Positions 26,262 to 35,269 of a stretch of 64,000 nt of DNA are shown piece by piece. Within the stretch, counting starts at the first letter, position 1. Every line of letters starts with the position of its first letter. A program made the translations under genes and the position numbers. The notes under the pieces are model-generated. The model ran no database searches. It worked only from the letters and a program-made list of their open reading frames with translations, and was not told the origin of the DNA. This stretch comes from Burkholderia ubonensis subsp. mesacidophila (GTDB lineage Bacteria > Pseudomonadota > Gammaproteobacteria > Burkholderiales > Burkholderiaceae). Location of the stretch: positions 1,984,001 through 2,048,000 of the forward strand of contig NZ_CP020737.1 of the NCBI RefSeq assembly GCF_002097715.1. Reading direction: 5' to 3'.

Positions 26262-27146
26262 GTGAGCAACCTGCCCGTCATGTCGGTCGAAGGCTTCTTC
26301 GACCCGGCGACCAGCACCATCAGTTACCTGCTGCTCGATACGACGAGCCGCGAATGCGCGCTGATCGACAGCGTGCTCGACTACGACCCGAAGTCGGGAC
26401 GCACGCGCACCGCCAGCGCCGACCGGCTGCTCGCGCGCGTGGCCGAGCTCGGCGCGACGGTGCGCTGGCTGCTGGAGACGCACGTGCACGCCGACCACCT
26501 GTCGGCGGCGCCGTACCTGAAGGCGCGCGTCGGCGGCGCGATCGCGATCGGCGCACAAGTGCGGCGCGTGCAGCACGTGTTCGGCCGCCTGTTCAATGCG
26601 GGCGCCGGCTTCGCGAGCGACGGCAGCGAGTTCGACCGGCTGCTCGAGGACGGCGACGTGCTGCCGCTCGGCGCGTTGTCGATCCGTGCGCTGCACACGC
26701 CCGGCCACACGCCGGCGTGCATGACCTACTGCGTCGACGGCGGCGACGAACGCGCCGCGTTCGTCGGCGACACGCTGTTCATGCCCGACTACGGCACCGC
26801 GCGCTGCGACTTCCCCGGCGGCGACGCGCGCACGCTGTACCGGTCGATCGCGCGCGTGCTCGGCCTGCCCGCCGACACGCGCCTCTACATGTGCCACGAC
26901 TACCCGCCCGGCGGCCGCGACGTGCAGTACGTGAGCACCGTCGCCGAACAGCGGCGCGCGAACGTGCACGTGCGCGACGGCGTGACCGAGGACGACTTCG
27001 CCGCGATGCGCACCGTGCGCGACGCAACGCTCGACATGCCGGTGCTGATGCTGCCGTCGGTGCAGGTCAACATGCGCGCCGGCCACTTGCCGGAACCGGA
27101 AGACAACGGCGTGCGCTACCTGAAGATCCCGCTCGATGCGATCTGA
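26262..27146 (+). CDS. pdo: Persulfide dioxygenase (metallo-beta-lactamase fold, ETHE1/Blh type)
   Basis: The 294-residue protein has the MBL metal motif THVHADH (73-79), the HTPGHTPAC region with His149, and GDTLFMPDYGTARCDFPGGD (169-188), characteristic of bacterial PDO/Blh enzymes. PDO oxidises glutathione persulfide to sulfite with a single iron in the cytoplasm. GTG at 26262 is preferred: AGGA lies 9 bp upstream and the sequence starts at the conserved domain; an in-frame ATG is at 26280. It is the first gene of the operon, followed 36 bp later by sqr. Confidence 0.87.
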   Translation: MSNLPVMSVEGFFDPATSTISYLLLDTTSRECALIDSVLDYDPKSGRTRTASADRLLARVAELGATVRWLLETHVHADHLSAAPYLKARVGGAIAIGAQVRRVQHVFGRLFNAGAGFASDGSEFDRLLEDGDVLPLGALSIRALHTPGHTPACMTYCVDGGDERAAFVGDTLFMPDYGTARCDFPGGDARTLYRSIARVLGLPADTRLYMCHDYPPGGRDVQYVSTVAEQRRANVHVRDGVTEDDFAAMRTVRDATLDMPVLMLPSVQVNMRAGHLPEPEDNGVRYLKIPLDAI

Positions 27147-27182
27147 GCGCCCCGCCGCCGCCCCAACCGAAGGACCCACAAG

Positions 27183-28862
27183 ATGACTATCCGCAAGCTG
27201 ACCGACACGCTGTCGGTCTCGCCCCAGATCACGGCGGCCGACCTGCCCGCGCTGCACGCCGCGGGCTTCCGCGCGATCGTCTGCAACCGCCCGGACGGCG
27301 AAGGCCCGGACCAGCCGACCGTCGCCGAAATTCGCGCGGCCGCCGCGCCGCTCGGCATCGCCGTGCACGACCTGCCGGTCGATTCCGGCAAGGTCACCGA
27401 CGATCAGGCCGCGCGCTTCGGCGCGCTCGTCGCGTCGCTGAATGAGTCGCTGCATGCGCCGGTGCTCGCGTACTGCCGCACCGGCACGCGCTCGGCCACG
27501 CTGTGGGCGCTGTCGCAGGCCGGCCTGCGGCCGCTGAACGACATCGTCGCGACGGCCGCCGCGGCCGGCTACGACCTCGCGGGAATCGCGCCGCGCGTCG
27601 CGGCGCGCGGCCAGCACGTGGCCCAGGCCGTCGACGCCCGGCACGACATCGTGATCGTCGGCGCGGGCGCGGCCGGCCTCGCGGTCGCATCGAGCCTGCT
27701 CGCGCGCGACCGGTCGCTCGACATCGTCGTGATCGATCCGGCCGACGTCCATTACTACCAGCCCGGCTGGACGATGGTCGGCGCGGGCGTGTTCCGGCCG
27801 GAGACGACCGCGCGCCGGATGTCCGCCGTGCTGCCGCGCGGCGTGCGCTGGATCCAGGCGGCCGTCGCCGGCTTCGAGCCGGACGCGCATGCGGTCGTGC
27901 TCGACGGCTGCCGGCGGATCGGCTACCGGCAGCTCGTCGTCTGCCCCGGCCTCAAGCTCGACTGGCACGCGATCGACGGCCTTGCCGACACGCTCGGCCG
28001 CAACGGCGTCACGTCGAACTACCGCTACGATCTCGCGCCGTACACGTGGCAGCTGGTGCGCGACTTCAAGGGCGGCCGTGCGCTGTTCACGCAGCCGCCG
28101 ATGCCGATCAAGTGCGCGGGCGCGCCGCAGAAGGCGATGTATCTCGCGTGCGACCACTGGCGGCGCACCGGCCGCCTCGACGCCGCGAACGTCGAGTTCT
28201 TCAATGCGGGCGCCGCGCTGTTCGGCGTCGCCGACTACGTGCCCGCGCTGATGGAATACGTGCAGCGTTACAACATCGCGCTGCAGTTCACCCACAACCT
28301 CGTCGCGATCGACGGGCCGGCGCGCCAGGCGACCTTCCGGCGCACGCTGCCGGACGGCGGCGCGGAAACCGTCGTGCGCGAGTTCGACATGATCCACGTG
28401 GTGCCGCCGCAGAAGGCGCCCGATTTCGTGCGCGCGAGCCCGCTCGCCGACGCGGCCGGCTGGATCGACGTCGATCCGGCGACGTTGCGGCACAAGCGCT
28501 TTCCCGACGTGTTCGCGCTCGGCGACGCGACCAACACGACCAACGCGAAAACCGCCGCCGCCGCGCGCAAGCAGGCGCCCGTCGTCGCGCACAACGTGCT
28601 CGCGGCGCTCGGCAAGGCGCGCGGCGATGCGGCCTACGACGGCTACGGCTCGTGCCCGCTGACCGTCGAGCGCGGCCGGATCGTGCTCGCCGAATTCCTG
28701 TACGGCGGCAAGGTCGCGCCGACCTTCCCCGCGTGGCTGATCGACGGCCGGCGTCCGTCGCGGCTCGCGTGGCTGCTGAAGGAACGGCTGCTGCCGCCGC
28801 TCTACTGGAAGGCGATGCTCAAGGGCCGCGAATGGCTCGCGAAGCCGACCATCGACGGCTGA
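27183..28862 (+). CDS. sqr: Type II sulfide:quinone oxidoreductase fused to DUF442/rhodanese-like domain
   Basis: The 559-residue fusion has an N-terminal DUF442 (TIGR01244-type) sulfurtransferase-like domain (1-125) with an active loop YCRTGTRS (Cys98). A flavoprotein part follows, starting HDIVIVGAGAAGLAVAS (about 154-170). Cys311 in PIKCAGAPQK and Cys491 in YDGYGSCPL correspond to the redox cysteines of human-type SQOR. It would oxidise sulfide at the membrane to sulfane sulfur, pass electrons to quinone, and may hand the sulfur to the fused domain for delivery to PDO. It sits between pdo and a sulfite exporter gene. Confidence 0.87.
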   Translation: MTIRKLTDTLSVSPQITAADLPALHAAGFRAIVCNRPDGEGPDQPTVAEIRAAAAPLGIAVHDLPVDSGKVTDDQAARFGALVASLNESLHAPVLAYCRTGTRSATLWALSQAGLRPLNDIVATAAAAGYDLAGIAPRVAARGQHVAQAVDARHDIVIVGAGAAGLAVASSLLARDRSLDIVVIDPADVHYYQPGWTMVGAGVFRPETTARRMSAVLPRGVRWIQAAVAGFEPDAHAVVLDGCRRIGYRQLVVCPGLKLDWHAIDGLADTLGRNGVTSNYRYDLAPYTWQLVRDFKGGRALFTQPPMPIKCAGAPQKAMYLACDHWRRTGRLDAANVEFFNAGAALFGVADYVPALMEYVQRYNIALQFTHNLVAIDGPARQATFRRTLPDGGAETVVREFDMIHVVPPQKAPDFVRASPLADAAGWIDVDPATLRHKRFPDVFALGDATNTTNAKTAAAARKQAPVVAHNVLAALGKARGDAAYDGYGSCPLTVERGRIVLAEFLYGGKVAPTFPAWLIDGRRPSRLAWLLKERLLPPLYWKAMLKGREWLAKPTIDG

Positions 28863-28884
28863 CCCCGCCCGAACGGATGACATC

Positions 28885-29691
28885 ATGCTGATTTCTCTCG
28901 TGCTGGGCGGCATCGTCGGCGCCGTGCTCGGGCTCACGGGCGCGGGCGGCGGCATTCTCGCCGTGCCCGCGCTCGTCGTCGGGATGGGCTGGCCGATGCA
29001 GCAGGCTACGCCGGTCGCGCTCGTCGCGGTCGCCGGCAGCGCCGCGCTCGGCGCGCTCGAAGGCTTTCGCCGCGGCCTCGTGCGCTATCGCGCGGCGTTC
29101 CTGATGGCCGCGGCCGGCGTGCCGCTCACGACGCTCGGCGTGCGGCTCGCGCACGTGCTGCCGCAACGCGTGCTGCTCGCGTTGTTCGCGGCGACGATGC
29201 TGGTCGTCGCCGGCCGGCTGCTGCGGCAGGCGCTGCGCACGCCGCACGGCGCCGCTCAGGCTTCGCCGCTGTGCGTCGGCCGCGTGAACCCCGACACCGG
29301 GCGGCTCCTCTGGTCGTGGCCGGCCGGTCTCGCGCTCGCGTCGACCGGCGCGGTGACCGGCCTCATGACGGGCCTGCTCGGCGTCGGCGGCGGCTTCGTG
29401 ATCGTGCCGATGCTGCGCAAGTTCACCGACGTGTCGATGCACGGGATCGTCGCGACGTCGCTGATGGTGATCGCGCTGGTCGGCACAGGCGGCGTGTTCG
29501 CGACGCTCGCCGCCGGCACGCACGCGCCGCTCGACGTGACGCTGTGGTTCACCGCGACCACCGCGCTCGGGATGGCGGCCGGCCGCGGCGTGTCGCGCTT
29601 CCTGTCCGCGCGCCACGTGCAGGTCGGGTTCGCGGCCGCGCTCGTGTGCGTCGCGCTCGGGCTGCTTGCGAAGGCGGTGTTTGGTGCGTGA
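28885..29691 (+). CDS. TauE/SafE-family exporter, probably sulfite/thiosulfate
   Basis: The 268-residue membrane protein has about eight helices, with the two TauE/SafE half-repeats visible as GLTGAGGGILAVPALV (about 14-29) and GLLGVGGGFVIVPML (about 162-176). As the last gene of the pdo-sqr operon it likely exports the sulfite made by persulfide oxidation. It begins 22 bp after sqr. The 250 bp that follow contain nothing I recognise. Confidence 0.85.
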   Translation: MLISLVLGGIVGAVLGLTGAGGGILAVPALVVGMGWPMQQATPVALVAVAGSAALGALEGFRRGLVRYRAAFLMAAAGVPLTTLGVRLAHVLPQRVLLALFAATMLVVAGRLLRQALRTPHGAAQASPLCVGRVNPDTGRLLWSWPAGLALASTGAVTGLMTGLLGVGGGFVIVPMLRKFTDVSMHGIVATSLMVIALVGTGGVFATLAAGTHAPLDVTLWFTATTALGMAAGRGVSRFLSARHVQVGFAAALVCVALGLLAKAVFGA

Positions 29692-29941
29692 GCGGAGGCG
29701 GCGGCTTCCGAATTGCCGGCGCCTATCCTCACCAATAAAAGGGACGAAGAATCCCATCCGAAAAATACCCCCGGCGCACTCTGATACTCACACGCACTGC
29801 GCCGAGTGGGTATGCATGCCCAGCGCCGCGTGCAGTCGGCCGGAGAACACGCCTGTCAACCCAAGTTCTGCTGCTGATACTCCAAAAGGGGAGCGGCTTA
29901 CGGAGGATCTAGAGACTCTTCGAAAGCGTTCCCCTTGCGGC

Positions 29942-30949
29942 TCATGATTCAGATTCCGGGTCAGTCATCCACCATGTTGGATCCCCGGACTCCCCCCTCA
30001 ACCACATCCACTGGCCTGCTACGAGCTCGCTGTGCCGCCGTTGTTCGTGTTCATCCTGATGCGTCAACGTGCGGATCATAGGAAATCTTTGCCCTTTCCG
30101 GACCACCAAGCGATTCGGGCTAGAGGTCTTGGTGTATCCCTGCCATAAGCCGGTTTCGGGGCAGAGCATGCCCGTGCACAGGTTCATCTCCCCGTATTTC
30201 TGGCGCTTTGCTTGCCGCTCTTCAAGGCGGCGTTGCTTGCGTTCTTCGGGCGTCAAAATCTTATAGGCGCGCCTTATCGCAATTTCGGCCAGCATCGGCG
30301 GAAATGATCCGTCCAGCGGATTTGCGTAGAAGAGTGTGACATTGATAGGAAATTTACTGCCGCGAGTGTCCATATTTCGATAACGGAAACTTTGCAAATT
30401 TGGGGTTTGAGGATGACGCCCTGGTATCTCGTTTTCATAGTGACGACTTCCGTTTGAATCGACCCAATAGTCATCCAGTTGAAGCAATTCCTTGATTTCC
30501 GTGTCGGGTAGGCCAGCGAGCATCGGGCTTAACCGAATCGTCACGCCCGCCGGGACGATATTCACCTTGGAGCGATCAGCACTGAAATCTTCCGGATCAT
30601 CTCCAGTGGAAAATTCAATTCTCGCGTCAGGTAACACTGGATTGGCATAACGGTAAAGTTTTCCCTCTGCAGGAAGATGTGACTTTGCCGCGCACATCCG
30701 TCCGAAGACTGTGTTTTCAGGATCGAATGGTTTATCATCGCGTAGGATCCCCATCGCCGTTTTCAGCATGCTGCGCACCATCGCACGCTGTTCTTCCGCT
30801 TGATTTTGCATCTCAACTCCTTGCGCCAACGGCTCTGAGGGCATCGACATACTTGTGTGTGCATGTGCCGGGATTGTGCACGAAAGCACGATCAGAACGG
30901 TCCCAATAAGACTGCACCACATCCGCACACGCATAGGCATCTTCTTCAT
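29942..30949 (-). CDS. Candidate periplasmic immunity protein for the VgrG toxin
   Basis: The 335-residue protein starts with a strong signal peptide (RMWCSLIGTVLIVLSC, then TIPAHA), so it is exported or possibly lipidated at Cys. The mature part has no recognised domain; it includes a polar helical stretch (about 225-245, EERKQRRLEERQAKR) and a pair of Cys in NLCTGMLCPETG. The start at 30949 has GGAG 8 bp upstream and lies inside the 3' end of vgrG, a 137-bp out-of-frame overlap. An alternative ATG at 30811, just after the vgrG stop, would remove the signal peptide. Position next to a toxin-bearing VgrG and export to the periplasm support an immunity role. It is AT-richer than its surroundings. 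Confidence 0.65.
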   Translation of the reverse strand: MKKMPMRVRMWCSLIGTVLIVLSCTIPAHAHTSMSMPSEPLAQGVEMQNQAEEQRAMVRSMLKTAMGILRDDKPFDPENTVFGRMCAAKSHLPAEGKLYRYANPVLPDARIEFSTGDDPEDFSADRSKVNIVPAGVTIRLSPMLAGLPDTEIKELLQLDDYWVDSNGSRHYENEIPGRHPQTPNLQSFRYRNMDTRGSKFPINVTLFYANPLDGSFPPMLAEIAIRRAYKILTPEERKQRRLEERQAKRQKYGEMNLCTGMLCPETGLWQGYTKTSSPNRLVVRKGQRFPMIRTLTHQDEHEQRRHSELVAGQWMWLRGESGDPTWWMTDPESES

Positions 30950-33900
30950 GTAACTGGCTCCGGTAGCCTTCTTCGAAACTCACCATTTTTGCTGCCGTCT
31001 CGGGCGACACGTTGAGCAATTTGCACACCTCGGCTTGTGCGACCGGAATATCCGGTGTCACATAGGTTCCACCTATCTGACTCTGCAAATGCGAAATCAT
31101 CCAGTAGTAGTGAAACGTCAGCATTCGATGCAATCCAACCAGAACCCGGCTATCGTTTGGGAGATTGTTTTTTTCGGTTGCATCATAAATTTCCTCCTTG
31201 GTATAGCGCTGATAAACGGCGTGGATTTGCGAGAGCATGGCGTAGTCGCCACTGTGTTGTCGCAGCAACGCCATCATCCAGAAAGCCTGCTGGCAGTGTC
31301 GCGCCTCATGGTAAAGCAGGTCAGCAAAGGATTTCAGCCGACCGTCCAACGCCCCTATGTCACCCACAACCGCAATAATTTTTGCGATCTCTGTCTCTTG
31401 AATGGCTATGACCCAGCTGCTTTGGACAAATGACGCACTGACGTCGGGACGCATGTTGTATTGGGCTTGCCCTTGCTGCGCGTTGACAATATCAATGCGC
31501 GGCATCGCTCCGTTTGACTGCATCGCATCATTAACATTGCCTTTGGGCAAACCAAATGGCCCAGAGGCTAACGCCGCACTCAATATTCCACCAACCGTGT
31601 CGACAATCTTGTCTTTCAATCCACTTGAGATTCCACCGCGTACCGTGTTGAACTGACTCCACGGAATGCTCTTGAGTGCCGCCTTGATCGCCGCCGTATA
31701 GGCCTTCGTCACCGGATACACGACATCGTTGCGCGGCCGATTCTCATTCACATCGCTCTGCTTGGCCCCGTTGATGAAGTGATGGAAGCGCAGCCCGAAG
31801 TTAAGCGGGTCGCAAGTCGCGAACGTAGGTTGTTGATTCTCAGACGTTGCCCCCTGTTCCGGCGTGCTCGCCGTCTTGCCCCTGATCTTCGCGGTCCGTT
31901 TGTCGGCATTCGGTGCCGTGGCGGTATAGGGCGTCGTGTTGTCGCGCACGATCGCCGCATGATTGACCGCAATCACCTTGTCCGGGTCGCTTGCCGCCAG
32001 CAGTTCTACCGTCCCAAACGTCACGTCATGGTCGGTAACCAGCGACGTTTCACCACGCTCGTTACTCACCCCCTCGATCACGCGTCCGTTATCGAGCGTG
32101 ATCCGGTAAGGCTGCTGCGGCAGCGCGAAGCCGCTGGCGTGTTCCATCAACACAAAGTGCGCGGCAAACTGTCCCGGATTGTCTGACGTGACCGGCAAGC
32201 GCATGGGCCGCGTCTGGGGAGCGTCGGTCTGATGACTGCCTGCATAGACCGTGTGTTCGCCGGCCGTGCGCACCACGTAGCCCCGTTCGCTGATGCGCAC
32301 TTCCGTACTGCCGGCGTGCAGCACGATCTCCTTCGCTGCATGGAGATGAATGCGGTCGGTCGTGCTCGTGATCGTGATCGCTTGCTTGGCCGTCATGTCG
32401 ATGCCATTGGTCTGCGCTTCGATGCGCACCTTGCCGGCGGCGGCAATCAGCTTCATCCCCGCCTTGTGTACGAACAACGAAAACCGGTTCGCCACGCTCG
32501 CAAACAACGACCGGCCGACCGCCAGACCAACATGCCGGCCGCTCGTCACGGCGACATCCTCGTTACTCGCGATATGGGCGCTTCGTTCCGCCGCGAGGCT
32601 GATTCCAGCCGCCGCCGACAGCACTATGTCGGCTTCCGCCAATTCCGGAAAATCTTGTTCTCCATCGGACGGCTTTCCCCGAATCGCATCGTTGCGCGCC
32701 TTGATGGCCTTCACAACGTCGCTCTGGTCAGCGTCCTGCTGCTGCGCCTCGTGCCGTTGCGCCAACCCGGACAGACTCTCTTGCAACTCGCGCGCTTGCG
32801 TGAGCCGGCCGACCGCCTCGCGCGCATCCTTTGCGTGGCCGGGGCCGCCGGCTCGGCCGTCCGTCGTGACGAACAGGCCCCTCAACGCCCGCACCACACC
32901 CCAAAAATCCGTGCGCAGCTCGAAGCCCTTGCCGCGCGCATCCGTGCGGCCTTTCTTCCTCACAATGCGCCGGATATTCCCGAGACTGAGTTGAGACGCA
33001 CCTGCATCGCTCGCGATCTGCGTCTGGATTTGTCCCTGCGTATCGTCGATCGCCACATGGCCGGACGCGGTGCCTTGAAACTCCCGGCCGCGCAGCACCG
33101 TTACCGCCAGGTTGTCCGGCAGGTCCAGCGCCGGTTGGTGGAACGCATTCACGGCGCTGCCGACGATCACGGGCAAATCCGGGTCGCCGTAGTAGTGCTC
33201 CACAGCGACCTCGTGACCGACGCGCGGGAGGAACGTCGCCCCCATATCAATGCCTTGCCACGGCGACAGCACGCGAAGCCAGATTCCGGAATGCTCGTCC
33301 AGCTTGCCCAGACGATCCCACCCGAACTGCACCTTGACCCGGCCGTATTGGTCCGTCCAGACCGCCTGTCCGGCCGGGCCGACGACTATGGCCTTCTCCG
33401 GGCCGGACAGGCGCGGTTTCCGCACGCTTCTCGCGAGCCGGAACGGTTCGTTTGCCGGCAGCAGTTCAAACTGCGCTTCGGCGCGATAGGTCTGCCCGGT
33501 TCCCGTGCGGTCTCCCACTTCCTCGATGTCGAGCGTGGACGACACCACGACGTATTCCCGGTTAGCCGACTGCTGCGGGTAGCCCGTCAACGCAAAAGTG
33601 CGGCCCACCGTCAGCCCGCGCAGGTTGCCGCGCCCGTTGGCGCGTAGTCCCGCACAATGCTTCGCCTCGAGCTGTACGCGTGCGAAATGGCGCGCTTCCA
33701 CATCGGTATCGTTGGGCTGGTACGCAATACCCTGCGCGCCGGCCAGCGGCTGACTGTAGTCGCCCCAGCCGTAGATCTCGCCGTCCGCGCTCGCGGTTCC
33801 GCGTGGGTTCTCCTCGGTAGCGGCCAGATTCGCATGCGGACGCGTGTAATCGTAGTCCGTCACGGTGACGCGTCCAGACGTGAGCCGGCTTGTCACCGAC

Positions 33901-34724
33901 AGCGCATGAATGTGCTCCTCGTCGATACGCTTGCCGTCCGGCGGGAGATAGCGCAGCGTTTCGTAGGCGTCGCCATGCGGGTGGTGGCCGCCCATCGTGT
34001 CGCACAGCACGAGGCGATGGTAGCCGCCGTCGTGCTCGAACCACCACCAGATGCCCCATTCTTCCCATAGGCGTTGCAGGAATGCCCAGTCCGTCTCAAA
34101 CGCCTGACGCTGCAAGTCCCGCTTCGGGTAGATTCCGCGAGATACGCCGGCCAGACGCTTGTCGACCAGGTACGGATATTTTGCAAGTACCGCGTCGGTA
34201 ATCTCGACCACGCTCATATCCTGAAACAGACGGCAGTCTTGCGTCAATGTTGCCCGATAAAGCCACGGACGTAGTTCCAGCTCATACAGGATCGAATGAC
34301 GATCCTGACCGGCAAGCCGTGCCGCCTCGATCAGCCCCGTGATTTCGCGTGTGTCCACGCCGATGTTGCCGAGTCCGGCATGGCCTGCAAGGCCCGGCTT
34401 GCCTTCAAGCTGGATCAATACGGTCGCTTCGGTGCCAACCATCCTGTCGAGTTTGATGTCGGCCGTCCGGCTCGGCGAGAATGTATAGGCGTCATCGATT
34501 CGCAGCGTAACCCGATAACGACATTCGTCGATGCGACCGATCGTTTCTCTCCCCCGCAATCGCACCGGAACGAATACCGGCAACCCGTCGACGCCATAGG
34601 CCGGCAGTGCCGCGCCGGAAATCGACAGCGTACGCGACTGAGCTAGCGTCAATATGACGTTGCCACCGGGGTGGGTCGCGTCGCCCAAACGGACCATGTC
34701 ACGGCCTTGTTCGTTTTTCATCAA
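30813..34724 (-). CDS. vgrG: Evolved VgrG: T6SS spike with C-terminal zinc metallopeptidase-like domain
   Basis: This 1303-residue T6SS spike protein has the gp27-like part (about 25-430) and the gp5 OB-fold (about 440-530, VVGPAGQAVWTDQYGRVKVQ). A DUF2345-type beta-helix extension runs about 550-840, and a transthyretin-like segment (about 870-935, PYRITLDNGRVIEGVSNERG) follows. The unique C-terminal domain (about 960-1303) contains YHEARH (His1139, Glu1140, His1143), an HExxH zincin motif, with a downstream HEEDAYACAD (Glu1260/1261) that may supply the third ligand. The fused-metallopeptidase plan recalls Pseudomonas VgrG2b, whose toxin acts in the periplasm. The AT-richer 3' part suggests the toxin end was acquired. 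No other T6SS structural gene is nearby. Confidence 0.88.
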   Translation of the reverse strand: MMKNEQGRDMVRLGDATHPGGNVILTLAQSRTLSISGAALPAYGVDGLPVFVPVRLRGRETIGRIDECRYRVTLRIDDAYTFSPSRTADIKLDRMVGTEATVLIQLEGKPGLAGHAGLGNIGVDTREITGLIEAARLAGQDRHSILYELELRPWLYRATLTQDCRLFQDMSVVEITDAVLAKYPYLVDKRLAGVSRGIYPKRDLQRQAFETDWAFLQRLWEEWGIWWWFEHDGGYHRLVLCDTMGGHHPHGDAYETLRYLPPDGKRIDEEHIHALSVTSRLTSGRVTVTDYDYTRPHANLAATEENPRGTASADGEIYGWGDYSQPLAGAQGIAYQPNDTDVEARHFARVQLEAKHCAGLRANGRGNLRGLTVGRTFALTGYPQQSANREYVVVSSTLDIEEVGDRTGTGQTYRAEAQFELLPANEPFRLARSVRKPRLSGPEKAIVVGPAGQAVWTDQYGRVKVQFGWDRLGKLDEHSGIWLRVLSPWQGIDMGATFLPRVGHEVAVEHYYGDPDLPVIVGSAVNAFHQPALDLPDNLAVTVLRGREFQGTASGHVAIDDTQGQIQTQIASDAGASQLSLGNIRRIVRKKGRTDARGKGFELRTDFWGVVRALRGLFVTTDGRAGGPGHAKDAREAVGRLTQARELQESLSGLAQRHEAQQQDADQSDVVKAIKARNDAIRGKPSDGEQDFPELAEADIVLSAAAGISLAAERSAHIASNEDVAVTSGRHVGLAVGRSLFASVANRFSLFVHKAGMKLIAAAGKVRIEAQTNGIDMTAKQAITITSTTDRIHLHAAKEIVLHAGSTEVRISERGYVVRTAGEHTVYAGSHQTDAPQTRPMRLPVTSDNPGQFAAHFVLMEHASGFALPQQPYRITLDNGRVIEGVSNERGETSLVTDHDVTFGTVELLAASDPDKVIAVNHAAIVRDNTTPYTATAPNADKRTAKIRGKTASTPEQGATSENQQPTFATCDPLNFGLRFHHFINGAKQSDVNENRPRNDVVYPVTKAYTAAIKAALKSIPWSQFNTVRGGISSGLKDKIVDTVGGILSAALASGPFGLPKGNVNDAMQSNGAMPRIDIVNAQQGQAQYNMRPDVSASFVQSSWVIAIQETEIAKIIAVVGDIGALDGRLKSFADLLYHEARHCQQAFWMMALLRQHSGDYAMLSQIHAVYQRYTKEEIYDATEKNNLPNDSRVLVGLHRMLTFHYYWMISHLQSQIGGTYVTPDIPVAQAEVCKLLNVSPETAAKMVSFEEGYRSQLHEEDAYACADVVQSYWDRSDRAFVHNPGTCTHKYVDALRAVGARS

Positions 34725-35269
34725 CGACTCTTGCGAGGAATGAAAGCGTTCTTTTACCTCGACCGGAAATGCCGCGCAATTATTGAGATGATTATATTAA
34801 AATAGTGATAAATAAATTTAACAATAACAATTGTAAATTTTGTTTTATCCTAAATTTTCAGCATGATCTAGGATTTTGCGTATTCTCCTGAATTCCAAAT
34901 CCGGCTGTCTAAAAAGAAGGACGCGAGGATATCGACAGCCATTTGACGAGCGAATTTCTCCTCAATTTCACTTGGCTATCGGGAGTCAGCTTTTGTGAAG
35001 CGGATTCGCGCGGCGCCCATCCCCCGCCGGCAAACTAGGACCAAACCAGGACTTTTGACAATTCGACACTATTGTCGGCGCGCGTGACATGGCGTCGCGC
35101 TGTTCGCACATACGTTCATTTCCGGCTTCGGGCCACCGCAGCAGCAATCGTCGCTATCGCAAAAATGCGGAGATGGTCATACTTGCCGCGACGCGCCCGC
35201 GCCCTCGCGCGGCATGCGCGTCGGCTACCCATGTCTCATGCCATCCAACAACAAGCCAGGAATCCGGCC
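34725..35269. other. AT-rich intergenic region upstream of vgrG and the DUF3472 gene
   Basis: The 545-bp divergent gap includes a markedly AT-rich block (about 34775-34900, runs such as ATAAATAAATTTAACAATAA). This is unlike the rest of the window and typical of silenced or acquired islands. It should hold both promoters. I assign no specific boxes, and no gene is supported here. Confidence 0.5.

Noticed and set aside
29666..29947. A 93-residue frame between the TauE-type gene and the immunity gene
   Set aside because: It begins inside the preceding gene and has no ribosome-binding site, motif or codon pattern of a real gene.
30811..30815. Start of the immunity gene at the ATG just after the vgrG stop
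   Set aside because: Possible, but it discards a complete signal peptide and a well-placed GGAG site that the 30949 start has. Listed as an alternative only.
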